Source: Schoenoplectus triqueter
Lineage: Eukaryota > Streptophyta > Magnoliopsida > Poales > Cyperaceae
NCBI GenBank assembly: GCA_964058805.1
Contig: CAXKVV010001261.1
Location: 1 to 28,699 of the forward strand
Direction: 5' to 3'
DNA: 28,699 nt
Made by a program: the position numbers and the translations under genes. This document shows, in pieces, positions 11,433 to 22,260 of the stretch. The number at the start of each line of letters is the position of its first letter. Positions within the stretch are counted from its first letter, which is position 1. Below the pieces are notes generated by a model, which saw nothing but the letters and a program-made list of their open reading frames with translations, did not search any database and was not told the origin of the DNA.

Positions 11433-11593
11433 GCAAAATCACATTTGAAATTTCTCATGACTAGTTGTATCAGAATACTAGCTTGGCATTGACATCATTT
11501 CATGTGGCATAGGGATTATACTGCTTCAGCTCTTAGGGTTTGATCTTGGTTTTTTCTCCTGTATTTCTTCCTTCAACCTTTCAGGGGTAAACA

Positions 11594-11598
11594 CGCGC
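11594..11598. other. Target-site duplication, right copy (CGCGC)
   Basis: It directly follows the CA end of the 6-kb element and matches 5581-5585. The next bases (AAAAAAAGAAAACGAGACAC) are exactly what follows CGCGC in the uninterrupted copy at 4618-4622. Confidence 0.85.
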
Positions 11599-14500
11599 AA
11601 AAAAAGAAAACGAGACACGACGTCCTCGGTATCGCTGAAAACGAGTCCGGGCGTGCAAAACATGAAAACGGGATCTGAAGCCCTCGGTACCGCCGAAAAC
11701 GAGTCCAGGCGCGCAAAACATGAAAACGGGACCAGACGCCCTCGGTACCGCCGAAAACGGGTCCGGGCGCGGAAAACAAGAAAATGAGACACGACGCCCT
11801 CGGTACCGCCGAAAACGGGACCCGACGCCTTCGAGACCGCCGAAAACGAGTCCGGGCACGCAAAACATTAAAACGGGACCCGACGCCCTCGGTATCGCCG
11901 AAAACGAGTCCCGGCGCGTAAAACATGAAAACGGGACCCGACGGCCTCGGTACCGCCGAAAATGAGTTCGGGCGCGCAAAACATGAAAACGATATCCGAC
12001 GCCCTCGATTTCGCCGAAAATGGGGCCCGACGCCCTCGAGACAGCCGAAAACGTGTCTGGGCGCGCAAAACATGAAAACGGGACCCGACGCCCTCAGTAC
12101 GGCCGAAAACGAGTCTGGGCGCGCAAAACATGAAAACGGGACCCGACAACTTCGGTACCGCCGAAAACGAGTCCGGGCGCCCAAAACATGAAAACGAGAC
12201 CTGAAGCCCTCGGTACCGCCGATAACGAGTCCGGGCGCGCAAAAGAAGAAAACGAGACACGACGTCCTCGGTACCGCCGAAAACGAGTCCTGGCGCGCAA
12301 AACATGAAAACGGGACCCGACACCCTCGGTACCGCCGAAAACGAGTCCGGGAGCGCAAAACATGAAAACGGGACCCGACGCCCTCGGTACCGTCGAAAAC
12401 GAGTCCGGGCGCGCAAAATAAGAAAATGAGACCCGACGCCCTCGATATCGTCGAAAACGGGGCCCGACGCCCTCGAGACAGCCGAAAATGAGTCCGGGCG
12501 CGCAAAACATCAAAACGGGACCCGACGCCCTCGGTACCACCGAAAACGAGTTCGGGCGCGCAAAACATGAAAACGATACCCGATGCCCTCGAAACCGCCG
12601 AAAACGGGACCCGACGCCCATGAGACCGCCGAAAACGAGTCAGGGATCGCAAAACATGAAAGCGGGAGCCGACGCCCTCGGGAGCGCCGAAAACGAGTCA
12701 GGGCGCGCAATACATGGAAACGGGAGCCGACGCCCTCGGTACGGCCGAAAACGAGTCCGGGCACGCAAAACATGAAAACGCGACCCGACACCCTCGTTAC
12801 CGCCGAAAACGAGTTCGGGCACGCAAAACAAGAAAATGTGACACGACGCCCTCCGTACCGCCGAAAACGGGACCCGACGCCTTCGAGACCGCCGAAAACG
12901 AGTCCGGGAGTGCAAAACATTAAAACGGGACCCGACGCCCTCGGTATCGCCGAAAATGAGTCCGGGCGCGCAAAACATGAAAACGGGACACGACGGCCTC
13001 GGTACCGCCGAAAATGAGTTCGGGCGCGCAAAACATGAAAATGATACCCGACGCCCTCGATACCGCCGAATACGGGACCCGACGCCCACGAGACCGCCGA
13101 AAACGAGTCAGGGAGCGCAAAAAAAAAAACGGGAGCTGACGCCCTCGGGACCGCCGAAAACGAGTTGGGGCGCGCAAAACATGGAAACGGGAGCCGACAC
13201 CCTCGGTACGGCCGAAAACGAGTCCGGGCGCGCAAAACATGAAAACGGGACCCAACAACCTCGGTACCGCCGAAAACGAGTCCGGGCACCCAAAACATGA
13301 AAACGAGACCCGACGCCCTCGGTACCACCGATAACGAGTCCGGGCGCGCATAACATGAAAACGGGACCCGACGACCACGGTACCGCCGAAAACGAGTCCG
13401 GGCGCCCAAAACATTAAAACGGGACCCGACGCCCTCGGTATCGCCGAAAACGAGTCCGGGCGCGCAAAACATGAAAACGGGACCCAACGGCCTCGGTACC
13501 GCCGAAAATGAGTTCGGGCGCGCAAAACATGAAAACGATACCCAACGCCCTTGATACCGCCGAAAACAGGACCCGACGCCCTCGAGACCGCCGAAAACGA
13601 GTCTGGGGGCGCAAAACATGAAAACGGGACCCGACGCCCTCGGTACCGCCGAAAACGAGTCCGGGCGCGCAAAACATGAAAACGAGACCCGACGCCCTCG
13701 GTACCGCCGAAAACGAGTCCGGGCACGCAAAACAAGAAAATGAGACACGACGCCCTCGGAACCGCCGAAAATGGGACCCGACGCCTTCGAGACCGCCGAA
13801 AACGAGTCCGGGCGCGCAAAACATTAAAACGGGACCTGACGCCCTCGGTATCGCCGAAAACGAGTCCGGGCGCGCAAAACATGACAACGGGACCCGACGG
13901 CCTCGGTACCGCCGAAAATGAGTTCGGGCGCGTAAAACATGAAAACGATACCCGACGCCCTCGATATCGCCGAAAAAGGGGCCCGACGCCCTCGAGACAG
14001 TCGAAAACGAGTCCGGGCGCGCAAAACATTAAAACGGGACCCGACGCCCTCGGTATCGCTGAAAACGAGTCCGGGCGCGCAAAACATGAAAATGGGACCC
14101 GACGGCCTCGGTACCGCCGAAAATGAGTTCGGGCGCGCAAAACATGAAAACGATACCCAACGCCCTTCATACCGCCGAAAACGGGACCCGACGCCCTCGA
14201 GACCGCCGAAAACGAGTTCGGGCGCGCAAAACATGAAAACGAGACCCGACGCCCTCGGTACCGCCGAAAACGAGTCCGGGCACGCAAAACAAGAAAATGA
14301 GACACGACGCCCTCGGAACCGCCGAAAATGGGACCCGACGCCTTCGAGACCGCCGAAAATGAGTCCGGGCGCGCAAAACATTAAAACGGGACCTGACACC
14401 CTCGGTATCGCCGAAAAAGAGTCCGGGCGCGCAAAACATTACAACGGGACCCGACGGCCTCGGTACCGCCGAAAATGAGTTCGGGCGCGTAAAACATGAA

Positions 14501-14749
14501 AACGATACCCGACGCCCTCGATATCGCCGAAAACGGGGCCCGACGCCCTCGAGACAGTCGAAAACGAGTCCGGGCGCGCAAAACATTAAAACGGGACCCG
14601 ACACCCTCGGTATCGCCGAAAACGAGTCCGGGCGCGCAAAACATGAAAACGGGACCCGACGGCCTCGGTACCGCCGAAAATGAGTTCGGGCGTTCAAAAC
14701 ATGAAAACGATACCGGACGCCCTCGATACCGCCGAAAACGGGACCCGAC

Positions 14750-16857
14750 GCCCTTGAGACCGCCGAAAATGAGTCAGCGAGCGCAAAACATGAAAACGGG
14801 AGCCGACGCCCTCGGGTGCGCCGAAAATGAGTCGGGGCGCGCAAAACATGGAAACGGGAGCCGACGCCCTCGGCGCGGCCGAAAATGAGTCTGGGCACGC
14901 AAAACATGAAAACGCGACCCGACGCCCTCTTTACCGCCGAAAACGTGTCCGGGCACGCAAAATAAGAAAATGTGACACGACGCCCTCCGTACCACCGAAA
15001 ACGGGACCCGACGCATTCGAGACCGCCGAAAATGAGTCCGGGCGCGCAAAACATTAAAACGGGACCCGACGCCCTCGGTATCGCCGAAAACGTGTCCGGG
15101 CGCGCAAAACATGAAAACGGGACCCGACGGCCTCGGTACCACCGAAAATGAGTTCGGGCGCGCAAAACATGAAAACAATACCCGACGCCCTCGGTACCGC
15201 CGAAAATGAGTTCGGGCGCGCAAAACATGAAAACGATACCCGACGCCCTCGATACCGCCGAAATCGAGACCAGACGTCCTCGGTACCGCCGAAAACGAGT
15301 CTGGGCGCGCAAAATAATAAAACGGGACCCGACGCCCTCGTTACCGCCCAAAACGAGTCAGGGAGCGCAAAACATGAAAAACGGACCCGACGCCCTCGGT
15401 ATCGCCGAAAAACGAGTCCGGGCGCGCAAAACATGAAAACGGGACCCGACGCCCTCGGTACCGCCGAAAACGAGTCCGGGCGCGCAAAACATGAAAATGG
15501 GACACGACGCCCTCGGTACCACCGAAAATGAGTTCGGGCGCGCAAAACATGAAAACGGGACCCGACGCCCTCGGTACCGCCGAAAACGAGTCCGGGCGCG
15601 CAAAACAAGAAAATGAGACACGACGCCCTCGGTACCGCCGAAAACGGGACCCGACGCCCTCGAGACCGCCGAAAACGAGTCCGGGCACCCAAAACATGAA
15701 AACGAGACCCGACGCCCTCGGTACCACCGATAACGAGTCCGGGCGCGCATAACATGAAAACGGGACCCGACGACCACGGTACCGCCGAAAACGAGTCCGG
15801 GCGCGCAAAACATGAAAACGAGACCCGACGCCCTCGGTACCGCCGAAAACGAGTCCGGGCACGCAAAACAAGAAAATGAGACACGACGCCCTCGGAACCG
15901 CCGAAAATGGGACCCGACGCCTTCGAGACCGCCGAAAATGAGTCAGCGAGCGCAAAACATGAAAACGGGAGCCGACGCCCTCGGGTGCGCCGAAAATGAG
16001 TCGGGGCGCGCAAAACATGGAAACGGGAGCCGACGCCCTCGGCACGGCCGAAAATGAGTCTGGGCACGCAAAACATGAAAACGCGACCCGACGCCCTCGT
16101 TACCGCCGAAAACGTGTCCGGGCACGCAAAATAAGAAAATGTGACACGACGCCCTCCGTACCACCGAAAACGGGACCCGACGCATTCGAGACCGCCGAAA
16201 ACGAGTCCGGGCGCGCAAAACATTAAAACGGGACCCGACGCCCTCGGTATCGCCGAAAACGTGTCCGGGCGCGCAAAACATGAAAACGGGACCCGACGGC
16301 CTCGGTACCGCCGAAAATGAGTTCGGGCGCGCAAAACATGAAAACAATACCCGACGCCCTCGGTACCGCCGAAAATGAGTTCGGGCGCGCAAAACATGAA
16401 AACGATACCCGACGCCCTCGATACCGCCGAAAACGAGACCAGACGCCCTCGGTACCGCCGAAAACGAGCCTGGGCGCGCAAAATAATAAAACGGGACCCG
16501 ACGCCCTCGTTACCGCCCAAAACGAGTCAGGGAGCGCAAAACATGAAAACGGGACCCGACGCCCTCGGTATCGCCGAAAAACGAGTCCGGGCGCGCAAAA
16601 CATGAAAACGGGACCCGACGCCCTCGGTACCGTCGAAAACGAGTCCGGGCGCGCAAAACATGAAAATGGGACACGACGCCCTCGGTACCACCGAAAATGA
16701 GTTCGGGCGCGCAAAACATGAAAACGGGACCCGACGCCCTCGGCACCGCCGAAAACGAGTCCGGGCTCGCAAAACAAGAAAATGAGACACGACGCCCTCG
16801 GTACCGCCGAAAACGGGACCCGACGCCCTCGAGACCGCCGAAAACGAGTCCGGGCAC
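14750..16857 (+). repeat. 1,169-bp higher-order tandem duplication within block B
   Basis: The segment 14750-15688 and the segment 15919-16857 follow the same series of variant monomers with a constant offset of 1,169 bp, including shared oddities such as GAGTCAGCGAGCGC, CAAAATAATAAAACGGG and GAAAAACGAG. The two diverge abruptly at GGGCACCC versus GGGCACGC (15688/16857). Confidence 0.85.
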
Positions 16858-19373
16858 GCTAAACATTAAAACGGGTCCCGACGCCCTCGGTATCGCCGAA
16901 AACGAGTCCCGGCGCGCAAAACATGAAAACGGGACCCGACGGCCTCGGTACCGCCGAAAATGAGTTCGGGCGCGCAAAACATGAAAACGATACCCGACGC
17001 CCTCGATATCGCCTAAAACAGGGCCCGACGCCCTCGAGACAGCCGAAAACGTGTCCGGGCGCGCAAAACATTAAAACGGGACCCGACGCCCTCGGTATCG
17101 CCGAAAACGAGTCCGGGCGCGCAAAACATGAAAACGGGACCCGACGGCCACGGTACCGCCGAAAATGAGTTCGGGCGCGCAAAACATGAAAACGATACCC
17201 GACGCCCTCGATACCGCCGAAAACGGGACCCGACACCCTTGAGACCGCCGAAAACGAGTCAGGGAGCGCAAAAACATGAAAACGGGAGCGGACGCCCTCG
17301 GTATCGCCGAAAACGAGTCCGGGCGCGCAAAACATGAAAACGGGACCCGACGGCCTCGGTACCGCCGAAAATGAGTTCGGGCGCGCAAAACCTGAAAACG
17401 ATACCCAACGCCCTTGAATCCGCCGAAAACGGGACCCGACGCCCTCGAGACCGCCGAAAACGAGTTCGGGCGTGCAAAACATGAAAACGAGACCCGACGC
17501 CCTCGGTACCGCCGAAAACGAGTCCGGGCACGCAAAACAAGAAAATGAGACACGACGCCCTCGGAACCGCCGAAAATGGGACCCGACGCCTTCGAGACCG
17601 CCGAAAACGAGTCCGGGCGCGCAAAACATTAAAACGGGACCTGATGCCCTCGGTATCGCCGAAAATGAGTCCGGGCGCGCAAAACATGACAACGGGACCC
17701 GACGGCCTCGGTACCGTCGGAAATGAGTTTGGGCGCGCAAAACATGAAAACGATACCCGACGCCCTCGATATCGCCGAAAACGGGGCCCGACGCCCTCGA
17801 GACAGTCGAAAAAGAGTCCGGGCGCGCAAAACATTAAAACGGGACCCGACGCCCTCGGTATCGCCGAAAACGAGTCCGGGCGCGCAAAACATGAAAACGG
17901 GACCCGACGGCCTCGGTACCGCCGAAAATGAGTTCGGGCGTTCAAAACATGAAAACTATACCGGACGCCCTCGATACCGCCGAAAACGGGACCCGACGCC
18001 CTTGAGACCGCCGAAAACGAGTCAGGGAGCGCAAAACATGAAAACGGGAGCCGACGCCCTCGGGTGCGCCGAAAATGAGTCGGGGCGCGCAAAAAATGGA
18101 AACGGGAGCCGACGCCCTCGGCACGACCGAAAACGAGTCTGGGCACGCAAAACATGAAAACGCGACCCGACGCCCTCGTTACCGCCGAAAACGTGTCCGG
18201 GCACGCAAAATAAGAAAATGTGACACGACGCCCTCCGTACCACCGAAAACGGGACCCGACGCATTCGAGACCGCCGAAAACGAGTCCGGGCGCGCAAAAC
18301 ATTAAAACGGGACTCGACGCCCTCGGTATCGCCGAAAACGTGTCCGGGCGCGCAAAACATGAAAACGGGACCCGACGGCCTCGGTACCGCCGAAAATGAG
18401 TTCGGGCGCGCAAAACATGAAAACAATACCCGACGCCCTCGGTACCGCCGAAAATGAGTTCGGGCGCGCAAAACATGAAAACGATACCCGACGCCCTCGA
18501 TACCGCCGAAAACAAGACCAGACGCCCTCGGTACCGCCGAAAACGAGTCTGGGCGCGCAAAATAATAAAACGGGACCCGACGCCCTCGTTACCGCCCAAA
18601 ACGAGTCAGGGAGCGCAAAACATGAAAACGGGCCCCGACGCCCTCGGTATCGCCGAAAACGAGTCCGGGCGCGCAAAACATGAAAACGGGACCCGACGCC
18701 CTCGGTACCGCCGAAAACGAGTCCGGGCGCGCAAAACATGAAAATGGGACACGACGCCCTCGGTACCACCGAAAATGAGTTCGGGCGCGCAAAACATGAA
18801 AACGGGACCCGACGCCCTCGGTACCGCCGAAAACGAGTCCGGGCGCGCAAAACAAGAAAATGAGACACGACGCCCTCGGTACCGCCGAAAACGGGACCCG
18901 ACGCCCTCGAGACCGCCGAAAACGAGTCTGGGCACGCTAAACATTAAAACCGGTCCCGACGCCCTCGGTATCGCCGAAAACGAGTCCCGGCGCGCAAAAC
19001 ATGAAAACGGGACCCGACGGCCTCGGTACCGCCGAAAATGTGTTCGGGCGCGCACAACATGAAAACGATACCCGACGCCCTCGATATCGCCTAAAACATG
19101 GCCCGACGCCCTCGAGACAGCCGAAAACGTGTCCGGGCGCGCAAAACATGAAAACGGGACCCGACGCCCTCGGTATCGCCGAAAACGAGTCCGGGCGCGC
19201 AAAACATGAAAACGGGACCCGACGGCCACGGTACCGCCGAAAATGAGTTCGGGCGCGCAAAACATGAAAACGATACCCGACGCCCTCGATACCGCCGAAA
19301 ACGGGACCCGACGCCCTCGAGACCGCCGAAAACGAGTCAGGGAGCGCAAAACATGAAAACGGGAGCGGACACC
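15930..19373 (+). repeat. About 2,079-bp higher-order duplication within block B
   Basis: About 15930-17295 aligns with about 18009-19373 at an offset of 2,078-2,079 bp. Shared landmarks include the GGGTGCGCC unit, CACGCTAAACATTAAAAC, ATCGCCTAAAACA and GGGAGCGGAC. The copies carry scattered single-base differences, so this is older than an exact assembly duplicate would be. Confidence 0.85.
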
Positions 19374-22260
19374 CTCGGGACCGCCGAAAATGAGTCGGGG
19401 CGCGCAAAACATGAAAACGGGACCCGACGGCCTCGGTACGGCCGAAAATGAGTCCGGGCGCGTAAAACATGAAAACGGGACCCGACGACCTCGGTACCGC
19501 CGAAAACGAGTCCGGGCGCCCAAAACATGAAAACGAGACCTGACGCCCTTGGTACCGCCGATAACGAGTCCGGGCGCGCAAAACATGAAAACGGGACCCG
19601 ACGACCTCGGTACCGCCGAAAACGAGTCCGGGCGCCCAAAACATTAAAACGGGACCCGACGCCCTCGGTATCGCCGAAAATGAGTCCGGGCGCGCAAAAA
19701 AAGAAAATGAGACACGACAAAATGGAGAGGGGCCAAATTCGAAAATGTCCATTGCTACAGATTGCTCAATTTCATTTTTGGATCGGAAACTTCTTTTTTC
19801 GCGGTGCTTCTGGACTTGAATTAAGTTTCTTCGGGCTTTTAAAATTTCTCCTTGAATTTTTTTATCTTTTGTCCCAAGTTGCCTTTTCAATTCCCCGAAT
19901 TTTCAGGGGTAAACAGGTGGTATCGAGGGCGTCGGGTCCCGTTTTCATGTTTTGCGCCCCCCGACTCGTTTTCGGCGGTCTCGAGGGCGTCGGGTCCCGT
20001 TTTCGGCGGTATCAAGGGCGTTGGGTATCGTTTTCATGTTTTGCGCGCCCGAACTCATTTTCGGCGGTACCGAGGTCGTCGGGTCCCGTTTTCATGTTTT
20101 GCGCGCCCGGACTCGTTTTCGGCGATACCGAGGGCGTCGGGTCCCGTTTTAATGTTTTGGGCGCCCGGACTCGTTTTCGGCGGTACCGAGGTTGCCGAGT
20201 CCCGTTTTCATGTTTTGCGCGCCCGGACTCGTTATCGGCGGTACCGAGGGCGTCGGGTCTCGTTTTCATGTTTTGGGCGCCCGGACTCATTTTCGGCGGT
20301 ACCGAGGTCGTCGGGTCCCGTTTTCATGTTTTGCGCGCCCGGACTCGTTTTCGGCCGTACCAAGGGCGTCAGCTCCCGTTTTCATGTTTTGCGCTCCCTG
20401 ACTCGTTTTCGGCGGTCTCGAGGGCGTCGGGTCCCGTTTTCGGCGGTATCGAGGGCGTCGGGTATCGTTTTCATGTTTTGCGCGCCCGAACACATTTTCG
20501 GCGGTACCGAGGCCGTCGGGTCCCGTTTTCATGTTTTGCGCGCCCGGACTCGTTTTCGGCGATACCGAGGGCGTCGGGTCTCGTTTTAATGTTTTGCGCG
20601 CCCGGACACGTTTTCGGCTGTCTCGAGGGCGTCGGGCCCCGTTTTAGGCGATATCGAGGGCGTCGGGTATCGTTTTCATGTTTTGCGCGCCCGAACTCAT
20701 TTTCGGCGGTACCGAGGCCGTCGGGTCCCGTTTTCATGTTTTGCGCGCCGGGACTCGTTTTCGGCGATACCGAGGGCGTCGGGTCCCATTTTAATGTTTT
20801 GCGTGCCCGGACTCGTTTTCGGCGGTCTCGATGGCGTCGGGTCCCGTTTTCGGCGGTACCGAGGGCGTCGTGTCTCATTTTCTTGTTTTGCGCGCCCGGG
20901 CTCGTTTTCGGCGGTACCGAGGGCGTCGGGTCCCGTTTTCATGTTTTGCGCGCCCGAACTCATTTTCGGTGGTACCGAGGGCGTCGTGTCCCATTTTCAT
21001 GTTTTGCGCGCCCGGACTCGTTTTCGGCGGTACCGAGGGCGTCGGGTCCCGTTTTCATGTTTTGCGCGCCCGGACTCGTTTTCGGCGATACCGAGGGCGT
21101 CGGGTCCCGTTTTCATGTTTTGCGCTCCCTGACTCGTTTTGGGCGGTAACGAGGGCGTCGGGTCCCGTTTTATTATTTTGCACGCCCGGACTCGTTTTCG
21201 GCGGTACCGAGAGCGTCTGGTCTTGTTTTCGGCGGTATCGAGGGCGTCGGGTATCGTTTTCATGTTTTGCGCGCCTGAACTCATTTTCGGCGGTACCGAG
21301 GGCGTCGGGTATTGTTTTTTAATGTTTTGCGCGCCCGAACTCATTTTCGGCGGTACCGAGGCCGTCGGGTCCCGTTTTCATGTTTTGCGCTCCCGGACTC
21401 GTTTTCGGCGATACCGAGGAAGTCGGGTCCCGTTTATATGTTTTGCGCACCCGGACTCGTTTTCGGTGGTCTCGAATGCGTCGGGTCCCGTTTTCGGCGG
21501 TACGGAGGGCGTCGTGTCACATTTTCTTATTTTGCGTGCCCGGACTCGTTTTCAGCGGTAACGAGGGCGTCGGGTAGCGTTTTCATGTTTTGCGTGCCCG
21601 GACTCGTTTTCGGCCGTACCGAGGGCGTCGGCTCCCGTTTCCATGTTTTGCGTAACCCGACTCGTTTTCAGCGCACCCAAGGGCGTCGGCTCCCGTTTTC
21701 ATGTTTTGCGCTCCTTGACTCGTTTTCGGCGGTCTCAAGGGCGTCGGGTATCGTTTTCATATTTTGCGCGCCCGAACTCATTTTCGGCGGTACCGAGGCC
21801 GTCGGGTCCCGTTTTCATGTTTTGCGCGCCCGGACTCGTTTTCGGCGATACCGAGGGCGTCGGGTCACGTTTTAATGTTTTGCGCGCCCGAACTAATTTT
21901 CGACTGTCTCGAGGGCGTCGGGCCCCGTTTTCGGCGATATCGAGGGCGTCGGGTATCGTTTTCATGTTTTGCGCGCCCGAACTCATTTTCGGCGGTACCG
22001 AGGACGTCGGGTCCCGTTGTCATGTTTTGCGCGCCCGGACTCGTTTTCGGCGATACCGAGGGCGTCAGGTCCCGTTTTAATGTTTTGCGCGCCCGGACTC
22101 ATTTTCGGCGGTCTCGAAGGCGTCGGGTCCCATTTTCGGCGGTTCCGAGGGTGTCGTGTCTCATTTTCTTGTTTTGCGCACCTGAACTCATTTTCGGCGG
22201 TACCGAGGGCGTCGGGTCCCGTTTTCATGTTTTGCGCGCCCGGACTCATTTTCGGCGGTA
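17450..22260. repeat. Imperfect palindrome of satellite, arms about 2.2 kb
   Basis: The order of monomer variants in 17450-19718 is repeated in reverse complement in about 20078-22260. Paired positions have nearly constant sums: 19206/20532, 18775/20963 and 18454/21284 all give 39738; 18396/21344 gives 39740; 17723/21986 and 17481/22228 give 39709; 19527/20269 gives 39796. The shifts are one 58-bp monomer, one 31-bp short unit and 2 bp. The apex (19719-20077) holds the LTR fragment plus about 162 bp of unpaired inverted satellite. Confidence 0.85.
19719..19915 (-). mobile_element. 197-bp LTR-terminal fragment at the apex of the inverted satellite
   Basis: It is non-satellite sequence bounded by forward satellite on the left and inverted satellite on the right. 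Its right end, TTTCAGGGGTAAACA, is identical in 15 bases to the right end of the 6-kb element (11579-11593). On the minus strand it begins TGTTTACCCCTGAAAATTC and includes GGACATTTTCGAATTTGGCC. This is the style of the start of a Ty3/gypsy-type LTR, by general resemblance only. The rest does not match the 6-kb copy, so it is a different subfamily. The left end is truncated, with no TG terminus and no duplication of the right flank (GGTGG). Confidence 0.7.

Larger units (their letters stand above)
8725..11575. other. Copy-specific section of the 6-kb element, no gene recognised
   Basis: This section does not match the second copy visible at the right edge. It holds short open frames of up to 99 codons (8912-9130, 9365-9664, 10044-10292, 10520-10816) with no recognisable domain. 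There is a small hairpin (AAGATGAA / TTCATCTT, 9586-9609), A and T homopolymer runs near 9592 and 9630, a minus-strand TATA-like box, and three AAACCCTA-type teloboxes on the minus strand (near 9832, 11202 and 11534). I see no retroviral domain. Confidence 0.6.
5586..11593 (-). mobile_element. 6,008-bp TG...CA element inserted in satellite (probable giant solo LTR or non-coding LARD)
   Basis: On the plus strand it begins TGTGCGACCC and ends CAGGGGTAAACA. It is flanked by a perfect 5-bp duplication (CGCGC), and the satellite continues in register on the other side. No second internal copy of either terminus, no PBS, no polypurine tract and no retroviral-type protein were found, so it behaves as one long LTR or a large non-autonomous derivative rather than LTR-internal-LTR. 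Minus orientation is favoured: the minus-strand start TGTTTACCCCTGAAA resembles Ty3/gypsy-type LTR starts, and the best TATA box (about 10014) is on that strand. Plus orientation is not excluded. About 2.9 kb (5586 to about 8545) is shared with 24963 to about 27768. Confidence 0.75.
11594..19718 (+). repeat. 58-bp CpG-rich satellite, block B
   Basis: It has the same monomer, orientation and register as block A, and continues it after the inserted element. 31-bp short units are interspersed. Higher-order structure is clear: 14750-15688 recurs at 15919-16857 (offset 1,169 bp), about 15930-17295 recurs at about 18009-19373 (offset about 2,079 bp), and about 13676-14130 recurs at about 17480-17931 (offset 3,805 bp). 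An unusual five-A version of the GAAAAC motif is shared by the first two 1,169-bp copies (near 15408 and 16577) but not the third. The block ends at GACACGAC, where an LTR fragment begins. Confidence 0.97.

Noticed and set aside
19913..19935. Possible PBS (GGTGGTATCGAGGGCG) right after the LTR-like end TAAACA, which would make block C the internal region of a satellite-carrying retrotransposon ending at 24963
   Set aside because: Ordinary monomers already contain GGCGGTATCGAGGGCG, one base different, so the match is incidental. No polypurine tract precedes 24963, and the matching 6-kb copy shows plain insertion with a target duplication.
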